A stretch of 64,000 nt of DNA from Jiella avicenniae (GCF_021390325.1 NZ_JAJUWU010000014.1:1-64000), one strand, 5' to 3'; positions 47,547 through 58,234 are shown, counted from the stretch's first letter. Made by a program: numbers and translations. The notes: generated by a model from the letters alone, not told the origin.

Positions 47547-49538
47547 TCAGCCCACCTTGGTCGAGCGGGCGGCTGCCGCGGCTTCGCGCGCGGTGGCGAC
47601 GGGTGCCGGCCGGCCGAGGTAGAACCCTTGAGCCAGGGGAACGTGCGCCTTCTTCAGGAAATCCATCTGCTCCGACGTCTCGACGCCCTCGAGGACGACG
47701 GAAAGGCCCCGATTCCTGACGAGCTGCAGAATGTCCTGCAGGAACTTGGCGCCCTCCTCGGTCTCGCAATTGTGCAGGAAGCGCTGGTCGATCTTCACCA
47801 GGGTGAATTCGACCGCCTGCAGCCACGACAGGCCCGCATAGCCGGTGCCGAAGTCGTCCAACCAGATCTCGATGCCGATCTTCTGCAGCGCCGACACGGT
47901 TTGCAGGACCTTCGAATCGGACGAGATGTCGAAGCCTTCGGTGATCTCGAGAGCGAGAGCCGAGGGGGCGAGCTTCATTTCGCTGAGCACGCCGGCGACG
48001 AACAGGGCGAAGCTCGCCTCGCGAAGCTGGACGGGCGAGACGTTCACCGAGACTTTCTTGGCGACCCCCGCCGCGAGGATTTCTGAACAGGCGGTACGGA
48101 TCGCCCAGCGACCAAGCTGAATGATCGCGCCTGTCCGCTCGGCGACGGGGATGAAGATCGCCGGCGAGATCGCCACCCCATCGGGGCCACGCAACCGCAT
48201 CAACGTTTCCAACGCGTGCACGCCGCCCCGTTCGACGTCGACGATCGGCTGGTAGACGAGCGAGAGGTGATCGCGCTCCACCGCCTGTTCGAGAATGACC
48301 GCCAGATTGCGATCCTCATTGTCGGTCAGCGAGGCCTGCGCATCGAAGACGTGGGTGCCGTTCCGACCATTCGCCTTGGCCGTGTAGAGCGCATTGTCGG
48401 CCTCGCTGCACATCCGGTCGAGATGGGAATTGGCGTCGCTGCGGGTAATGCTCGCACCGATGCTGACGGTCACGACGCTGCTGCTGTCGCGACGCTGGGA
48501 ATGCGGCAGGGCGAGCGCCTCGACGGCTTTGCGAAGCGACTCGGCGAAGCGATACAGCGCATCCGGATCGGCAACATGGGTGAAGGCGAGGAACTCTTCG
48601 CCGCCGTAGCGCCCGAGAATGCCGCCCGCGTTGGAGGCCGCGGCCTGCAGAGCGTGGCCGACGTCGATCAGACAGCGGTCGCCCGACTGGTGGCCGTAAT
48701 GGTCGTTGTAGGCCTTGAAGTGATCGACGTCGATGAGGAGCACGCCGATCGCCTTGCCGTCCCGCAGCCAGCGTTCGCGGAACGCGTCGTATTCCTCGAC
48801 GGCGGCACGACGGTTCTTCAGCCCCGTTAGATGATCGGTATTGGCGATGCGGGCGAGCTGCAGCCCCTTCTCGCGGTCGGCCATCTCGTTGAGTTGCGCG
48901 CGCGTCGCATTGAGGAACGTGACGTAACGCTCGGCTGCCAGCTGCCAGGAAAGATAGAGGGCAAGCCCGAGGAAACTGAAGAAGAATACGACGAGAATGA
49001 CTTTGAACCTGATGTCGACATTGGCATCGACCGCCGCATAGGCGAACATCAGGGTGATCAGGGTCGAACTCGAGGCACCGACGGAGAAGCGGATGCGGAA
49101 GAACAAGCTGGAACTGAGGACGAACACCGTGCCGAATATCATGAACGTCGCAAAGTTCGTCTGATAGCGGGTGTGACTGACGACCAGCAACCAGCACAAC
49201 GCCGCGACCGCGAGACTCAACGCGCAGGTCGCGTTGATGACGCGCATGCTGCACTCGTGCGAGACTTGCCACTCGACGATGGCCAGAAACAGCAGACCGA
49301 CGGCGATCCGCGTCAGGACGCCGTAGAGACCGACGTCCGGGAACAGCCATAAATCGAAACAGCCGAACAAAAAGAAGCAGGCGACGGCCGCCCGCATGCC
49401 GAACCGGACGGATTTGCGGTCGACGAGGTCGTTGCTCTCCTCGAACTCCCGATAGAGGATCGGATGGGCCCGCCCCCACCGCCGATGTGAGAGAGCCAAT
49501 TCCACTCGGCTGCGAAGTTCCTCCTGATCCTGGACCAT
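47547..49538 (-). CDS. Membrane-bound GGDEF-EAL cyclic di-GMP enzyme
   Basis: A 663-residue signalling protein. A six-helix membrane domain (about residues 49-199) precedes a GGDEF domain (about 230-395, active site GGEEF 312-316, no RxxD inhibitory site) and an EAL phosphodiesterase domain (about 410-655). In the EAL domain the signature reads ETLMR (444-448). The metal and catalytic residues remain: NVSP (499-502), EITE, DDFGTG (561-566), VKID, EGVE, QGFYLG. Both activities are therefore plausible, and the balance cannot be read. The ATG at 49538 follows AAGGCG; the longer frame upstream has no domain. Divergent from the methyltransferase gene. Confidence 0.92.
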   Translation of the reverse strand: MVQDQEELRSRVELALSHRRWGRAHPILYREFEESNDLVDRKSVRFGMRAAVACFFLFGCFDLWLFPDVGLYGVLTRIAVGLLFLAIVEWQVSHECSMRVINATCALSLAVAALCWLLVVSHTRYQTNFATFMIFGTVFVLSSSLFFRIRFSVGASSSTLITLMFAYAAVDANVDIRFKVILVVFFFSFLGLALYLSWQLAAERYVTFLNATRAQLNEMADREKGLQLARIANTDHLTGLKNRRAAVEEYDAFRERWLRDGKAIGVLLIDVDHFKAYNDHYGHQSGDRCLIDVGHALQAAASNAGGILGRYGGEEFLAFTHVADPDALYRFAESLRKAVEALALPHSQRRDSSSVVTVSIGASITRSDANSHLDRMCSEADNALYTAKANGRNGTHVFDAQASLTDNEDRNLAVILEQAVERDHLSLVYQPIVDVERGGVHALETLMRLRGPDGVAISPAIFIPVAERTGAIIQLGRWAIRTACSEILAAGVAKKVSVNVSPVQLREASFALFVAGVLSEMKLAPSALALEITEGFDISSDSKVLQTVSALQKIGIEIWLDDFGTGYAGLSWLQAVEFTLVKIDQRFLHNCETEEGAKFLQDILQLVRNRGLSVVLEGVETSEQMDFLKKAHVPLAQGFYLGRPAPVATAREAAAAARSTKVG

Positions 49539-49724
49539 AAGATCGCCTTTTGTCTTCCATTGAGGAAAGTCGCAAAGGCCGATATCGGCGCGACCGCCCG
49601 CGCGAGCGACGACTGTCACCAGTCCCGGCCGACCATAACCAGCGAACCTTACCGACCGTTGAACGGCAGGGTCGGTTTTTGGCTCGATTCGTAAGATTTT
49701 AACCATTCTCGATCTTAATGCTTC

Positions 49725-49743
49725 CTTAAATATACAATTTAAG
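49725..49743. promoter_or_regulatory. AT-rich inverted repeat before the methyltransferase gene
   Basis: CTTAAAT (49725-49731) and ATTTAAG (49737-49743) form a perfect inverted repeat around ATACA, 38 bp before the ATG at 49782. The 243-bp divergent gap is strikingly AT-rich here compared with the rest of the window. It could be an operator or overlap a promoter. Confidence 0.4.
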
Positions 49744-49781
49744 TTTTAATCGATGGCGCGTTGTCGCTTTGGAGAGCCGCC

Positions 49782-50828
49782 ATGACCGCAACCAGGTCCC
49801 TGATCAATATCGACGAACACAGCCTCATTACAAACGAGCTTTTCAACCGACATTCCCTTGATGCAGTCGACTCCGCCGGGGATGCTGAACTTCGCGAGAC
49901 GGCAGGACAACTTCAGATTATTCTTGAAGTCGCTCGTCAAAACTTCGAAAACAACGTTCCGGCCGCGAAAATCGTCCCCAAACTCGTCGCCGATTTGCAC
50001 CGCGTCCGCGGGTCCTCCTCTACGGCAGTTTGGCAGAAGCTGGTGCCATTCGTCCAAAATCACGCCGTCGGCCGATTCCTGTTCCAGGACCCCTTGACCC
50101 ACTGGTCGTTCACCAAGCCGCGGGGCTATTCCGGAGACGCCAGCCTTCTCGACATCTACTACAAGCATCCGAGCATGAACGAGCATGTGAGCGAAGCGTC
50201 GGCGCTCGGCAAGCAGATCTATGACTGCACGGTTAACGATCCGGCCTGCGCGGCCGGCCGCGAGCGCTGCGAGATCCTCGCCCGTACCGTCGACGAGACC
50301 GCCGAGCGCACGGACGGAACCGCCGAGATCCTGGCGGTCGCCGCCGGCCATCTGCGCGAAGCGCAGATCTGCAAGAGCCTTCCGGCCAATCGGATCAAGC
50401 GGTGGGTGGCGCTCGATCAGGATCCGGTCAGCGTCGGCATGATGACCCGCGACCTCGGCGGATCGGTCGTCGATCCGATGATCGGCTCGGTGCTCGGCCT
50501 GCTCAAGCGATCATACGATCTCGGCCAGTTCGATCTCGTCTACGCCTCCGGGCTCTACGACTACCTGCAGCAGAAGATCGCGGTGAAGCTCGTGCAACGC
50601 CTGACGGAATTCCTGCGCCCGGGCGGCCAGTTCCTGTTCGCCAACTTCAGCGACGAGGTCGCCTCCGACGGCTACATGGAAACCTTCATGGACTGGCAGC
50701 TGATCCTGCGCTCGGCCGACGACATGTGGGAGATCATCAACATGAGCGTCGATCGCAACCAGTTCGATTGCGACGTCTGGTACGGCGAGAACCGCAACAT
50801 CGTCTACGGAACGCTGCGCCGGAAATGA
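49782..50828 (+). CDS. SAM-dependent methyltransferase-like protein (3-OH-PAME-synthesis-like)
   Basis: A 348-residue protein with an N-terminal helical region (about 1-170) that includes FLFQDPLTHWSFTKPRGYSG. A Rossmann-type methyltransferase core follows: motif I-like EILAVAAGHLREA at about 182-194, the acidic VALDQDPVS strand, FDLVYASGLYDYL, then FLRPGGQFLFANF. Similar proteins are often labelled extracellular-factor (3-hydroxypalmitate methyl ester) biosynthesis proteins, but that name rests on weak similarity. A small-molecule or lipid substrate is inference. GGAGAG precedes the ATG at 49782. It is divergent from a c-di-GMP enzyme, suggesting a signalling link. Confidence 0.8.
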   Translation: MTATRSLINIDEHSLITNELFNRHSLDAVDSAGDAELRETAGQLQIILEVARQNFENNVPAAKIVPKLVADLHRVRGSSSTAVWQKLVPFVQNHAVGRFLFQDPLTHWSFTKPRGYSGDASLLDIYYKHPSMNEHVSEASALGKQIYDCTVNDPACAAGRERCEILARTVDETAERTDGTAEILAVAAGHLREAQICKSLPANRIKRWVALDQDPVSVGMMTRDLGGSVVDPMIGSVLGLLKRSYDLGQFDLVYASGLYDYLQQKIAVKLVQRLTEFLRPGGQFLFANFSDEVASDGYMETFMDWQLILRSADDMWEIINMSVDRNQFDCDVWYGENRNIVYGTLRRK

Positions 50829-50943
50829 CGCTCCGGAGTCGGTAGACGTCGCCGGGAAAGCGCCGGCCGACCGTCTCACCGCCTCCCCCCGCCCGGCTGC
50901 GGCGCGATGCAAAAGATCGGCTTCGTTCCCGGCGATGAAAATG

Positions 50944-50983
50944 AAAAGGCCCCGAAGATCGGCGACGATCTCCGGGGCCTTTT
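50944..50983. terminator. Bidirectional rho-independent terminator
   Basis: AAAAGGCCCCG (50944-50954) pairs with CGGGGCCTTTT (50973-50983). An inner stem AGATC/GATCT surrounds GGCGAC. It has a T-run on both strands and lies between the convergent methyltransferase and chloride-channel genes, so it can end both transcripts. Confidence 0.88.
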
Positions 50984-51051
50984 CGATGCAGGCGTCAGCG
51001 ACGTTTCGCCGGTCCCGAAACCGGCACCTGCCGTTTCGGGCTCTGCCGCCG

Positions 51052-52863
51052 TCAACCGTAATGGTTGCGCACCAGCGCGTTGGCGATCTCCTCGCGACCG
51101 ATGATCCCGACGATGTCCTCCGGCCGCGGCAGGCCGCGGGTCTCGCGGACGACGATCGCATAGGTGCGGTTGCGGCGGTTCATCCGGGTGATCACCGTGT
51201 TGAGGTTGTTGCCGTTGGACGCGATGATGTACTCGGTCGAGGCGATGTCGCCGAGCGTCTGCTTGGCGAAGCGGTCGGCCTGGTAGGGGATCGTGCCGAA
51301 GCGGACGTAGCCGGTGATGCGGTTGCCGTCGGTGGTGATGACGCGGGTCTTGTGCACCTCGATCTGCTTCAGCGCGTCCGTGACGGTCATCGAGCCCGGC
51401 AGAACGACGAAGTCGCGATACATCACCTCGCTAGCCTGACGCACCAGAAACATGTTGGTGGTCCGGTCGACCGGGATGGGCTTGCCGCGATTGCGCAGCT
51501 TGATCGTGTAGATGTCGGCGGTGGTCAGCGCCCGGCGCACGCCGATCGCCAGCGCGACGGACAGGACCAGCGGCAGGATGATCTCGTAGTCGCGGGTCAT
51601 TTCGAAGATCATCACGATCGCCGTCATCGCCGCCGAGGTGGCGCCGCCGACCATGGCGCCCATACCGATGATGGCGAAGGTCGTCGGCGTGATGCCGGCG
51701 CCCGGAAACAGCGCCTCGCCGATCACCCCGACGGCGCCGCCGAGCGTCGCGCCCATGAACAGGCTGGGCGAGAAGATGCCGCCGGACGCGCCGGCGCCAA
51801 GGCTGACGCAGGTGGCGATGAGCTTGCCGGCGAACAGCAGAAGCAGCAGCCCGGCCGTCGTCAGGCCGCCGTTGAGGACGTCCTGGATGGTGGAATAGCC
51901 GACGCTGTAGACGTGGTAGTGGCCGGTGAAGAGCATGAAGCCGTAGCCGAGAAGCCCGACGGAGAGCATGCCCATGACGTTCTGCAGATAGGGATTGATG
52001 CCCGATTCCTCGAACAGGTCCTCGGCCCTGGCGAGCGCCTTCACGAAGGCCCAGGCCGCCAGCCCCATCAGGACGCCGAGAAGCGCCGCGAGAATGAGTT
52101 CCGCGCCATTGACGACATGCCCCTGGGCGAGCCCGTCGAAGGGCACGACGAAGGCCGATTCGACGCCCATCACCGCGCGATAGACGTAGGTGGACGTCGC
52201 GGTGGCCACCACGACGGGCAGGAAGGTGCGGGTGGAGACTTCCGGAAGCAGCACTTCCGAGGCGAACAAGACGCCGCCGAGCGGCGTGTTGAAGGTCGCC
52301 GCGATGCCGGCGCCGGCGCCGGCCGAAAGCAGCGTGATCTTCTGGTGCTGCACCAGCCGCAGCGCGCGCGCGAAGGTCGAGCCGAAGGACGAGCCGATCT
52401 GGATGATCGGCCCCTCGCGCCCGACGGAGGCGCCGGTACCGATCGAGATCGCCGAGGCCAACGACTTCACCAAGGCGACGATGCCGCGGACGTTGCCGTT
52501 CTGGTGATAGATGGCGAACATCACCTCCGGCACGCCGTGCCCCTTGGCCTCCGGCGCGAAGCTGCGCACCAGCCAGACGACGACGAGCCCGCCGATCACC
52601 GGAACGAGGACGATGCCGGCACCCCAGGGGCTCGGCGGGCCGTAGGCGTTCGGATCGAGATGGAGGGTGAAGATGCCGTAGAAGGCGAGGTTGTAGATGA
52701 CGGCGATCAGATATTTGAAGAAGATCGCGCCGATGCCGGCGACGATGCCGACGACGAGCGCCAGAACCAGCATGACCTTCAGAGTCACTTCCCGTTCCGG
52801 CGGCGCCTCCGCCTCCGATGCGGTGGTCGCAGCGGAAGAAACGGACGGATCGACGACGGACAT
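51052..52863 (-). CDS. ClC-family chloride channel/transporter with CBS domains
   Basis: A 603-residue inner-membrane protein of the ClC family, which moves chloride or other anions, often in exchange for protons. It has the three selectivity-filter motifs: KGHGVPEV (107-114), GREGP (148-152, with the gating glutamate E150) and GGIFSP in the second half. About ten to twelve membrane helices span residues 25-440. Two CBS domains (about 470-600) form a cytoplasmic regulatory tail. The ATG at 52863 is the start. The 236-bp upstream region holds no gene, only GC-rich sequence. Confidence 0.94.
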   Translation of the reverse strand: MSVVDPSVSSAATTASEAEAPPEREVTLKVMLVLALVVGIVAGIGAIFFKYLIAVIYNLAFYGIFTLHLDPNAYGPPSPWGAGIVLVPVIGGLVVVWLVRSFAPEAKGHGVPEVMFAIYHQNGNVRGIVALVKSLASAISIGTGASVGREGPIIQIGSSFGSTFARALRLVQHQKITLLSAGAGAGIAATFNTPLGGVLFASEVLLPEVSTRTFLPVVVATATSTYVYRAVMGVESAFVVPFDGLAQGHVVNGAELILAALLGVLMGLAAWAFVKALARAEDLFEESGINPYLQNVMGMLSVGLLGYGFMLFTGHYHVYSVGYSTIQDVLNGGLTTAGLLLLLFAGKLIATCVSLGAGASGGIFSPSLFMGATLGGAVGVIGEALFPGAGITPTTFAIIGMGAMVGGATSAAMTAIVMIFEMTRDYEIILPLVLSVALAIGVRRALTTADIYTIKLRNRGKPIPVDRTTNMFLVRQASEVMYRDFVVLPGSMTVTDALKQIEVHKTRVITTDGNRITGYVRFGTIPYQADRFAKQTLGDIASTEYIIASNGNNLNTVITRMNRRNRTYAIVVRETRGLPRPEDIVGIIGREEIANALVRNHYG

Positions 52864-53099
52864 GGACTGGACTGACTTTACGGCTGGGAGTTCGGGAAGG
52901 CCCCTTCTATTTCACTCTTCGCTGCCGAGCGGAAGGGCGAAGCGGCAAAAACTGCCCTTCTCCCGCATGTTTTTTCCCGACCGGACAGTCGCGGCGCGCG
53001 ATGCCGCGAAGGCGGACGCACCATCGCGCCTTTTGCCGAACGAGCGAGACCTTGCCGGCAGCGCCGCTCTCGGCCCGCCCACCCTCCTGCGTCCGGCCC

Positions 53100-53594
53100 T
53101 CAGCCCCGCCAGGCGGCAATCGCGCCCGGCGCCTCGCCGCTGACGGGGTCGCGGTCGGGCAGCGACAGGCGGGCGATCGCCCGCTCGGCCGCGTCGATCG
53201 CCATGTCGCCCGCCCTGGTGACGGCGCCGTTCTGACCGGGAGGATAGGCGCCGACGACCTGAAAACCGGCATCGCCGGAAAGCCGCTTGTGGCCGACGCC
53301 GGCCGGAATGATCACGACGTCGCCGGGCTTCATCGCGATCTCCGCCCCACCCTCGCCGCCGAAGCCGACCGTCGCCTCGCCCGAAACGCAGGCGAGAACC
53401 TCGTGGCCCTCGACGTGATAGTGCCAGTAGTCGAAGACCGTGTAGACCCAGGTGCCCTGCCAGCCGTTCGCCTCGAGCCGCGCCATCACCGCGTCGGGCT
53501 CGGTCTCGTCTGCCGCGATCGCCCCCGGCAGGACGAGAAGCGGCAGCGGGCCGTTGGGGATCGTGTCCGTCGGGGACAGCTCGATCGTCTTCAT
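53100..53594 (-). CDS. Cupin-domain protein (YjlB-like)
   Basis: A 164-residue single-domain cupin. The middle (YWHYHVEGHEVLACVSGEAT, about residues 56-75) supplies the HxH plus glutamate metal site. GDVVIIPAGVGHKRL (about 91-105) supplies the second motif with its histidine. The family is similar to YjlB-type proteins of unknown reaction, perhaps an isomerase or metal-binding regulator of a small molecule. The start ATG at 53594 is the only one at the domain beginning. It lies 52 bp downstream of ppx on the same strand, which may be fortuitous. Confidence 0.88.
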   Translation of the reverse strand: MKTIELSPTDTIPNGPLPLLVLPGAIAADETEPDAVMARLEANGWQGTWVYTVFDYWHYHVEGHEVLACVSGEATVGFGGEGGAEIAMKPGDVVIIPAGVGHKRLSGDAGFQVVGAYPPGQNGAVTRAGDMAIDAAERAIARLSLPDRDPVSGEAPGAIAAWRG

Positions 53595-53646
53595 GGCATC
53601 GCCTTTCGTTCCCGTGCCCGCCCGGCGCCCGCGCAGACGCTCGGCG

Positions 53647-55206
53647 TCACCGCGCCTCGATGCGCAGCGCCTGGCCGACGACCTTGGCGAACTGCTGCAG
53701 CCGGCCCTCCGGCCGTTCGCCGATGAGATCGGCGAGAGCCGCCGGGATCGCCAGGGTGAAGCCGCCGCGCGGATCCTGCAGCCATTTGAACTGATCGAGG
53801 ACGCCCGGCATCGACGCGGTCAGAAGGTAGGTCACGCGGAACAGGAGTGCGAGGATCTGGGCGCGCTTGAGCAGGCGTTCGCCGGCGAGGCTTTCGAGCT
53901 CGGGGATGTGCTGCTGTTCGAGGCTGCCCTCGTGGCGGTAGAAATTGGTGAGGCCGAGAAAGGCCCGGCCCCGGTGGTCCACCGCCGGCATCGCCGCATG
54001 GGCGATGATCGACAGCGCCTGTTTGCCGCGATAGTCCGGATGGGCGCGCCAGCCGATGTCGGCGAGAAGGCAAGCGGCGACGCGCAGGCGCTCCTCCTCC
54101 GGCGTCTCGTCGATGCCGAGCGCCTCGAAGCTGCGGCGGCTCCAGTCGACCATCTCGCGCGCATGCTGGGGCGAGCGCGAGCGCAGGATCGCGAGTTCGA
54201 GGGCGCTTTCCAGCAGCGGATCCTTGGCGCGCTCCTCGTCGCTCAGCTTGTCGTAGAGAAAGCCTTCCCGCAGGCCGAGAGCCGACAGCACGATCTTCTC
54301 CGGCTTGACGAAGCGGACGACGCTTCGCAGGGCCACGGCGCCGAAGGCGAGGAGCGCCCGCCGGGATTTCGACACCGCCGCGATGCCGGGCAGCTTTTCC
54401 GGATCGGATTTCACGACGGCATCGAGGAAGCCGTCGAGCCCCGCGGTCGGGATCTCGTAGGCGTGCATCACGTGCAGCGGATAGCCCTGCTGCTCCATGT
54501 GCAGCTTGGCGAGGTTCCGCCAGGTGCCGCCGACGGCGTAGAACGGCTTGCCCTCTCCTCTGCCGGCAAGGCTCGAGGAGGAGACGTGGCTGTCGGCGAT
54601 GCTCTGGGCCTTGGCGAGATCGCCGCCGGAGAGGTCGCGCAGACGGAGCCCGCCGAGCGGCGTGGTGATGCCGACGCCGAGCCCCCCGCCCGTCAACTCG
54701 ATCAGTTCGAGGCTGCCGCCGCCGAGATCGCCGACGATGCCTTCCGGCCTGTGGAAGCCGGCGAGCACCCCGTGTGCCGCCCCATTGGCCTCGTCGGATC
54801 CCGAAAGGATGGTGATTTCGCGGCCGAGCGCGGCCTCGGCGGCCCGGATGAACTCCGGCCCGTTCTGCGCTTCGCGGGCGGCAGCCGTGGCGATGGGATA
54901 GACGTCCTCCACCCCCGCCTGCTTGGCGAGGAGGGCGAAGCGGCGCAACGCCGCCAGCGCGCTCTCCACCGCCGGGCCGTCGAGCCGGCCGGTCTGGGCC
55001 AGCCCCTTGCCGAGACCGCTCAGGACCTTCTCGTTGAACAGCACGGTGAGCGAACGCGCCAGGCCCTCGTAGATCACCAGACGAACCGAATTCGAACCGA
55101 TGTCGATGACGGCGACGGGCTTTGCTCCAGGCAGGCGGCCGAGAGCGGGAAGCTCAGTCGAAGCGGCCGTGCTCGGCCTTTTGTCTTGCGATGAGTCTTG
55201 GAGCAT
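53647..55206 (-). CDS. ppx: Exopolyphosphatase
   Basis: Ppx/GppA-family phosphohydrolase that removes terminal phosphates from polyphosphate (or pppGpp). The 519-residue protein begins with a variable stretch, then the actin-like ATPase-fold phosphate loop DIGSNS (residues 35-40). [13 protein letters not shown] forms the second loop, and a C-terminal HD-like region carries RRSFEAL and [14 protein letters not shown]. The ATG at 55206 lies within the end of ppk, a 53-bp overlap. Polyphosphate synthesis and breakdown enzymes are thus transcribed together, a usual arrangement in Hyphomicrobiales. Confidence 0.93.
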   Translation of the reverse strand: MLQDSSQDKRPSTAASTELPALGRLPGAKPVAVIDIGSNSVRLVIYEGLARSLTVLFNEKVLSGLGKGLAQTGRLDGPAVESALAALRRFALLAKQAGVEDVYPIATAAAREAQNGPEFIRAAEAALGREITILSGSDEANGAAHGVLAGFHRPEGIVGDLGGGSLELIELTGGGLGVGITTPLGGLRLRDLSGGDLAKAQSIADSHVSSSSLAGRGEGKPFYAVGGTWRNLAKLHMEQQGYPLHVMHAYEIPTAGLDGFLDAVVKSDPEKLPGIAAVSKSRRALLAFGAVALRSVVRFVKPEKIVLSALGLREGFLYDKLSDEERAKDPLLESALELAILRSRSPQHAREMVDWSRRSFEALGIDETPEEERLRVAACLLADIGWRAHPDYRGKQALSIIAHAAMPAVDHRGRAFLGLTNFYRHEGSLEQQHIPELESLAGERLLKRAQILALLFRVTYLLTASMPGVLDQFKWLQDPRGGFTLAIPAALADLIGERPEGRLQQFAKVVGQALRIEAR

Positions 55207-57499
55207 CCGTCTTCAGCGCTTTGCCCCGGCCCGACAAGCTGGGGTTGGTCATGAAGTAACGTTGGGCATTGAAAGGGTGTTCCCCCGGCGACGCGACGAT
55301 GCGACGCGAAGACCCGTCCGCAGCTACCGACCAGCTCTGCTGGTTGTCAAGAATATTGCCCAGCATGATCTGCGAAAGGACCTGGCTGTGGACGGTCGCG
55401 TTGGTGATCGGCACGAGCACCTCGACGCGCCGATCGAGATTGCGCGGCATCATGTCGGCCGAGCCGAGATAGACGATCGCCTGCTCCGACGGCAGGCCGT
55501 GGCCGTTGCCGTAGCAGAAGATCCGGCTGTGCTCCAGAAAGCGGCCGACGATCGACTTGACGCGGATGTTGTCCGAAAGGCCGGGCACCCGCGGCATCAG
55601 GCAGCAGATGCCGCGCACCACGAGATCGATCTCGACGCCCGCCTGGCTCGCCCGATAGAGCGCGTCGATCACCGCGCCGTCGACCAGCGAGTTCATCTTC
55701 ATCCAGATCTGGCCGGGCCGCCCGGCCTTCACATGGGCGATCTCGTCCTCGATGTGGCCGACGATCTTCGAGCGCATCGTCACCGGCGAGACGGCGAGCC
55801 GCTTCACCTCGGACGGCTCGGCATAGCCGGTGATGTAGTTGAAGACGAGGCCGACGTCGTGGGCGATCGCCGGGTCGGCGGTGAAGTAGGACAGGTCCGT
55901 GTAGATCTTCGCGGTGATCGGATGGTAGTTGCCGGTGCCGATGTGGCAGAAGCTGACCAGCCGGCCTTCTTCCCGGCGGATGATCAGCGACAGCTTGGCG
56001 TGGGTCTTCTTCTCGATGAAGCCGAACACCACCTGCACGCCCGCCCGTTCCATGTCGCGGGCCCAGCGGATGTTCGCCTCCTCGTCGAAGCGCGCCTTCA
56101 GTTCGATCAGCGCCGTCACCGACTTGCCGGCCTCCGCCGCGTCGATCAGGGCGCGCACGATCGGCGAGTCGTTCGAGGTGCGGTAGAGCGTCTGCTTGAT
56201 GGCGATGACGTTGGGATCGGCCGCCGCCTGGCGCACGAACTGGACCACCACGTCGAAGGACTCGTAGGGGTGGTGGACGATGATGTCCTTTTCCCGGATC
56301 GCCGCGAAGCAGTCGCCGTTGTGCTCCCGTATCCGTTCGGGAAAGCGCGGAATGTATGGGGAGAACTTCAGATCGTCGCGCGGCAGCTTGGTGAGCTGCG
56401 ACATCGAATCGAGGGCGAGCATGCCGTCCATCACCGAGATACGTGATTCCGGCACCTCCAGCTCGGCGGCGACGAAATTGCGCAGGGTCTCCGGCATCAC
56501 CGAATCGAACTCGATGCGGATCACCGAGCCGCGCCGGCGCCGCTTCAGGGCGCTCTCGAACAGCCGGACGAGATCTTCGGCCTCTTCCTCGACCTCGATG
56601 TCGCTGTCGCGGATGATGCGGAAGGTGCCGGATCCCTTCACCCGGTAACCGGGGAAGAGCTTGCCGATGAACAGGGCGACGACGCTCTCGATTGGCACGA
56701 GCCGCGCGACGCCCGCATCCGTCACCGGCATCTCGATGAAGCGCTGCAGGGCGACCGGCAGGCGCAACAATGCGTTCATGCCGGCGGAATCGCGTTCGCG
56801 CACCAGAGACAGGGCGATCGAGAAGCCGAGATTCGGGATGAAGGGAAACGGATGGGCCGGATCGACCGACAGCGGGGTCAGGATGGGGAAGATCCGCTCC
56901 TCGAAGAGCTTCTGCAGCCAGGCGCGATCCTTGCCCTTCAGATCGCCGGCGCCGACGATCATGATCTTCTCGGTCCGCAGCGCCTTCACCAGATCCGCCA
57001 GCGAGGCCTGCTGCTCGCTCTGCAGCCGGCTGACCTCCTCCAGGATGCGATCGAGCTGTTCCTGCGGCGTCAGCCCGTCGATCGAGCGCACGGGCAGTTT
57101 TTCGCGCACCTGGCCGGCGAGGCCGGCGACGCGCACCATGAAGAATTCGTCGAGATTGTCGGCCGAGATCGACAGGAACCGCACGCGCTCCAGCAGCGGA
57201 TGGTTCTCGTTCTGCGATTCCTCGAGAACGCGGCGGTTGAACTGCAGCCAGGAGAGTTCGCGGTTGATGTAGCGGTCGGCCGGCAGGTCCGGAGCCACCT
57301 CGGTGATACGTGCAGGCTGATCGCTCGGCGGAACGTCGGCGAGGATCATCGCCGCCTCGGCGACGAGGGCCTCGGCTGTGTCCACCACATCGGCCGCGGC
57401 GGCGCCGTTCGCCGGCGCCGCCTGCGCCGGGGCGCCGCCGTTGCCGTTGCCGGCCGCCGCCTTGCCGCCGGACGTCCCGCTACCGCCGTGTTCGTTCAT
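55154..57499 (-). CDS. ppk: Polyphosphate kinase 1
   Basis: PPK1 reversibly polymerises phosphate from ATP into polyphosphate. The 781-residue protein has the domain order N-head-C1-C2: [20 protein letters not shown] starts the N domain. The catalytic histidine is in KTHAKL (H500), and a second histidine is in [10 protein letters not shown]. The first ~75 residues, Gly/Ala/Asn/Pro-rich, are an extension not seen in Escherichia coli PPK. The ATG at 57499 follows GGAGACGAGG. Its 3' end overlaps ppx by 53 bp, and hdaA lies 66 bp upstream on the same strand. Confidence 0.95.
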   Translation of the reverse strand: MNEHGGSGTSGGKAAAGNGNGGAPAQAAPANGAAAADVVDTAEALVAEAAMILADVPPSDQPARITEVAPDLPADRYINRELSWLQFNRRVLEESQNENHPLLERVRFLSISADNLDEFFMVRVAGLAGQVREKLPVRSIDGLTPQEQLDRILEEVSRLQSEQQASLADLVKALRTEKIMIVGAGDLKGKDRAWLQKLFEERIFPILTPLSVDPAHPFPFIPNLGFSIALSLVRERDSAGMNALLRLPVALQRFIEMPVTDAGVARLVPIESVVALFIGKLFPGYRVKGSGTFRIIRDSDIEVEEEAEDLVRLFESALKRRRRGSVIRIEFDSVMPETLRNFVAAELEVPESRISVMDGMLALDSMSQLTKLPRDDLKFSPYIPRFPERIREHNGDCFAAIREKDIIVHHPYESFDVVVQFVRQAAADPNVIAIKQTLYRTSNDSPIVRALIDAAEAGKSVTALIELKARFDEEANIRWARDMERAGVQVVFGFIEKKTHAKLSLIIRREEGRLVSFCHIGTGNYHPITAKIYTDLSYFTADPAIAHDVGLVFNYITGYAEPSEVKRLAVSPVTMRSKIVGHIEDEIAHVKAGRPGQIWMKMNSLVDGAVIDALYRASQAGVEIDLVVRGICCLMPRVPGLSDNIRVKSIVGRFLEHSRIFCYGNGHGLPSEQAIVYLGSADMMPRNLDRRVEVLVPITNATVHSQVLSQIMLGNILDNQQSWSVAADGSSRRIVASPGEHPFNAQRYFMTNPSLSGRGKALKTDAPRLIARQKAEHGRFD

Positions 57500-57565
57500 C
57501 GCCTCGTCTCCGTGATACCTTCCTCGCCTAGCGACGGCGAAAGACATCATGATGACATGGGATCT

Positions 57566-58234
57566 TCAATCCGAAAGCCAGCCCTCCTCGCCCAGAACGC
57601 GGCGAAGCAGCGGCCGCGAGACCCGCCGCTTTTCGGCCAGCGCCTCCCGGTCGATCGCCGCGACGATGCGCCGGGCCGCGTCGAGCGAGCGCTCCATCCG
57701 GGCGACCAGGTAGCCGAGCGCCGCCGCCTCGACCTCGATCTGCCGGTCGGCGAAGAGCTTTGCCAAAACGCCGGTGAGCAGCGCGTCGTCGGGCGCCCCG
57801 AGGCTGACGGTCGTCGCGGCGGCAAGGCGCGAGCGCAGGTCCGGCGTCGCGAAGGGGATCGCCGCGGGCGCGATCCGGCCGGTCAGGAGCAGCGACCCGC
57901 CGCCGAGCCGGGCGGCGTTAACCAGAGCGAACAGCGCGGGTTCGTCGAGGGCGCCGCGATCGGCGTCGTCGACGACGGCGCGAAAGCCGCTTTCCGAAAG
58001 GATCGACCCGACGCCGACGCGGTCCGCCCGGACGGCGCCCGCCTGCCCCGCCCAGACCGCGGCGAGATGGCTCTTGCCCGACCCCGGCGGACCCGAGACG
58101 AAGAGCACCGGGTGGGGCCATGAGGGCCAGGCATCCACCGCCTCGACCGCCAGGCGGTTCGCCCCCGAGACGACGAGGTCGTCCCGCGAATGGGACGGGC
58201 GGTGCGGAAGATCGAGCGGCAGCTGCCTCGCCAT
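57566..58234 (-). CDS. hdaA: DnaA regulatory inactivator HdaA
   Basis: A 222-residue DnaA-like AAA+ protein without the DNA-binding domain. In alphaproteobacteria it promotes ATP hydrolysis by DnaA with the sliding clamp and so limits re-initiation. The N-terminal MARQLPLDLP contains a clamp-binding QLPLDL motif. Walker A is GPPGSGKS (48-55) and Walker B is in AVVDDADR (about 87-94); the sensor LLLTGR follows. I chose the ATG at 58234 (one codon after a GTG). It shares one base with the upstream transporter's stop (TGATG), so they are coupled. Confidence 0.92.
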   Translation of the reverse strand: MARQLPLDLPHRPSHSRDDLVVSGANRLAVEAVDAWPSWPHPVLFVSGPPGSGKSHLAAVWAGQAGAVRADRVGVGSILSESGFRAVVDDADRGALDEPALFALVNAARLGGGSLLLTGRIAPAAIPFATPDLRSRLAAATTVSLGAPDDALLTGVLAKLFADRQIEVEAAALGYLVARMERSLDAARRIVAAIDREALAEKRRVSRPLLRRVLGEEGWLSD

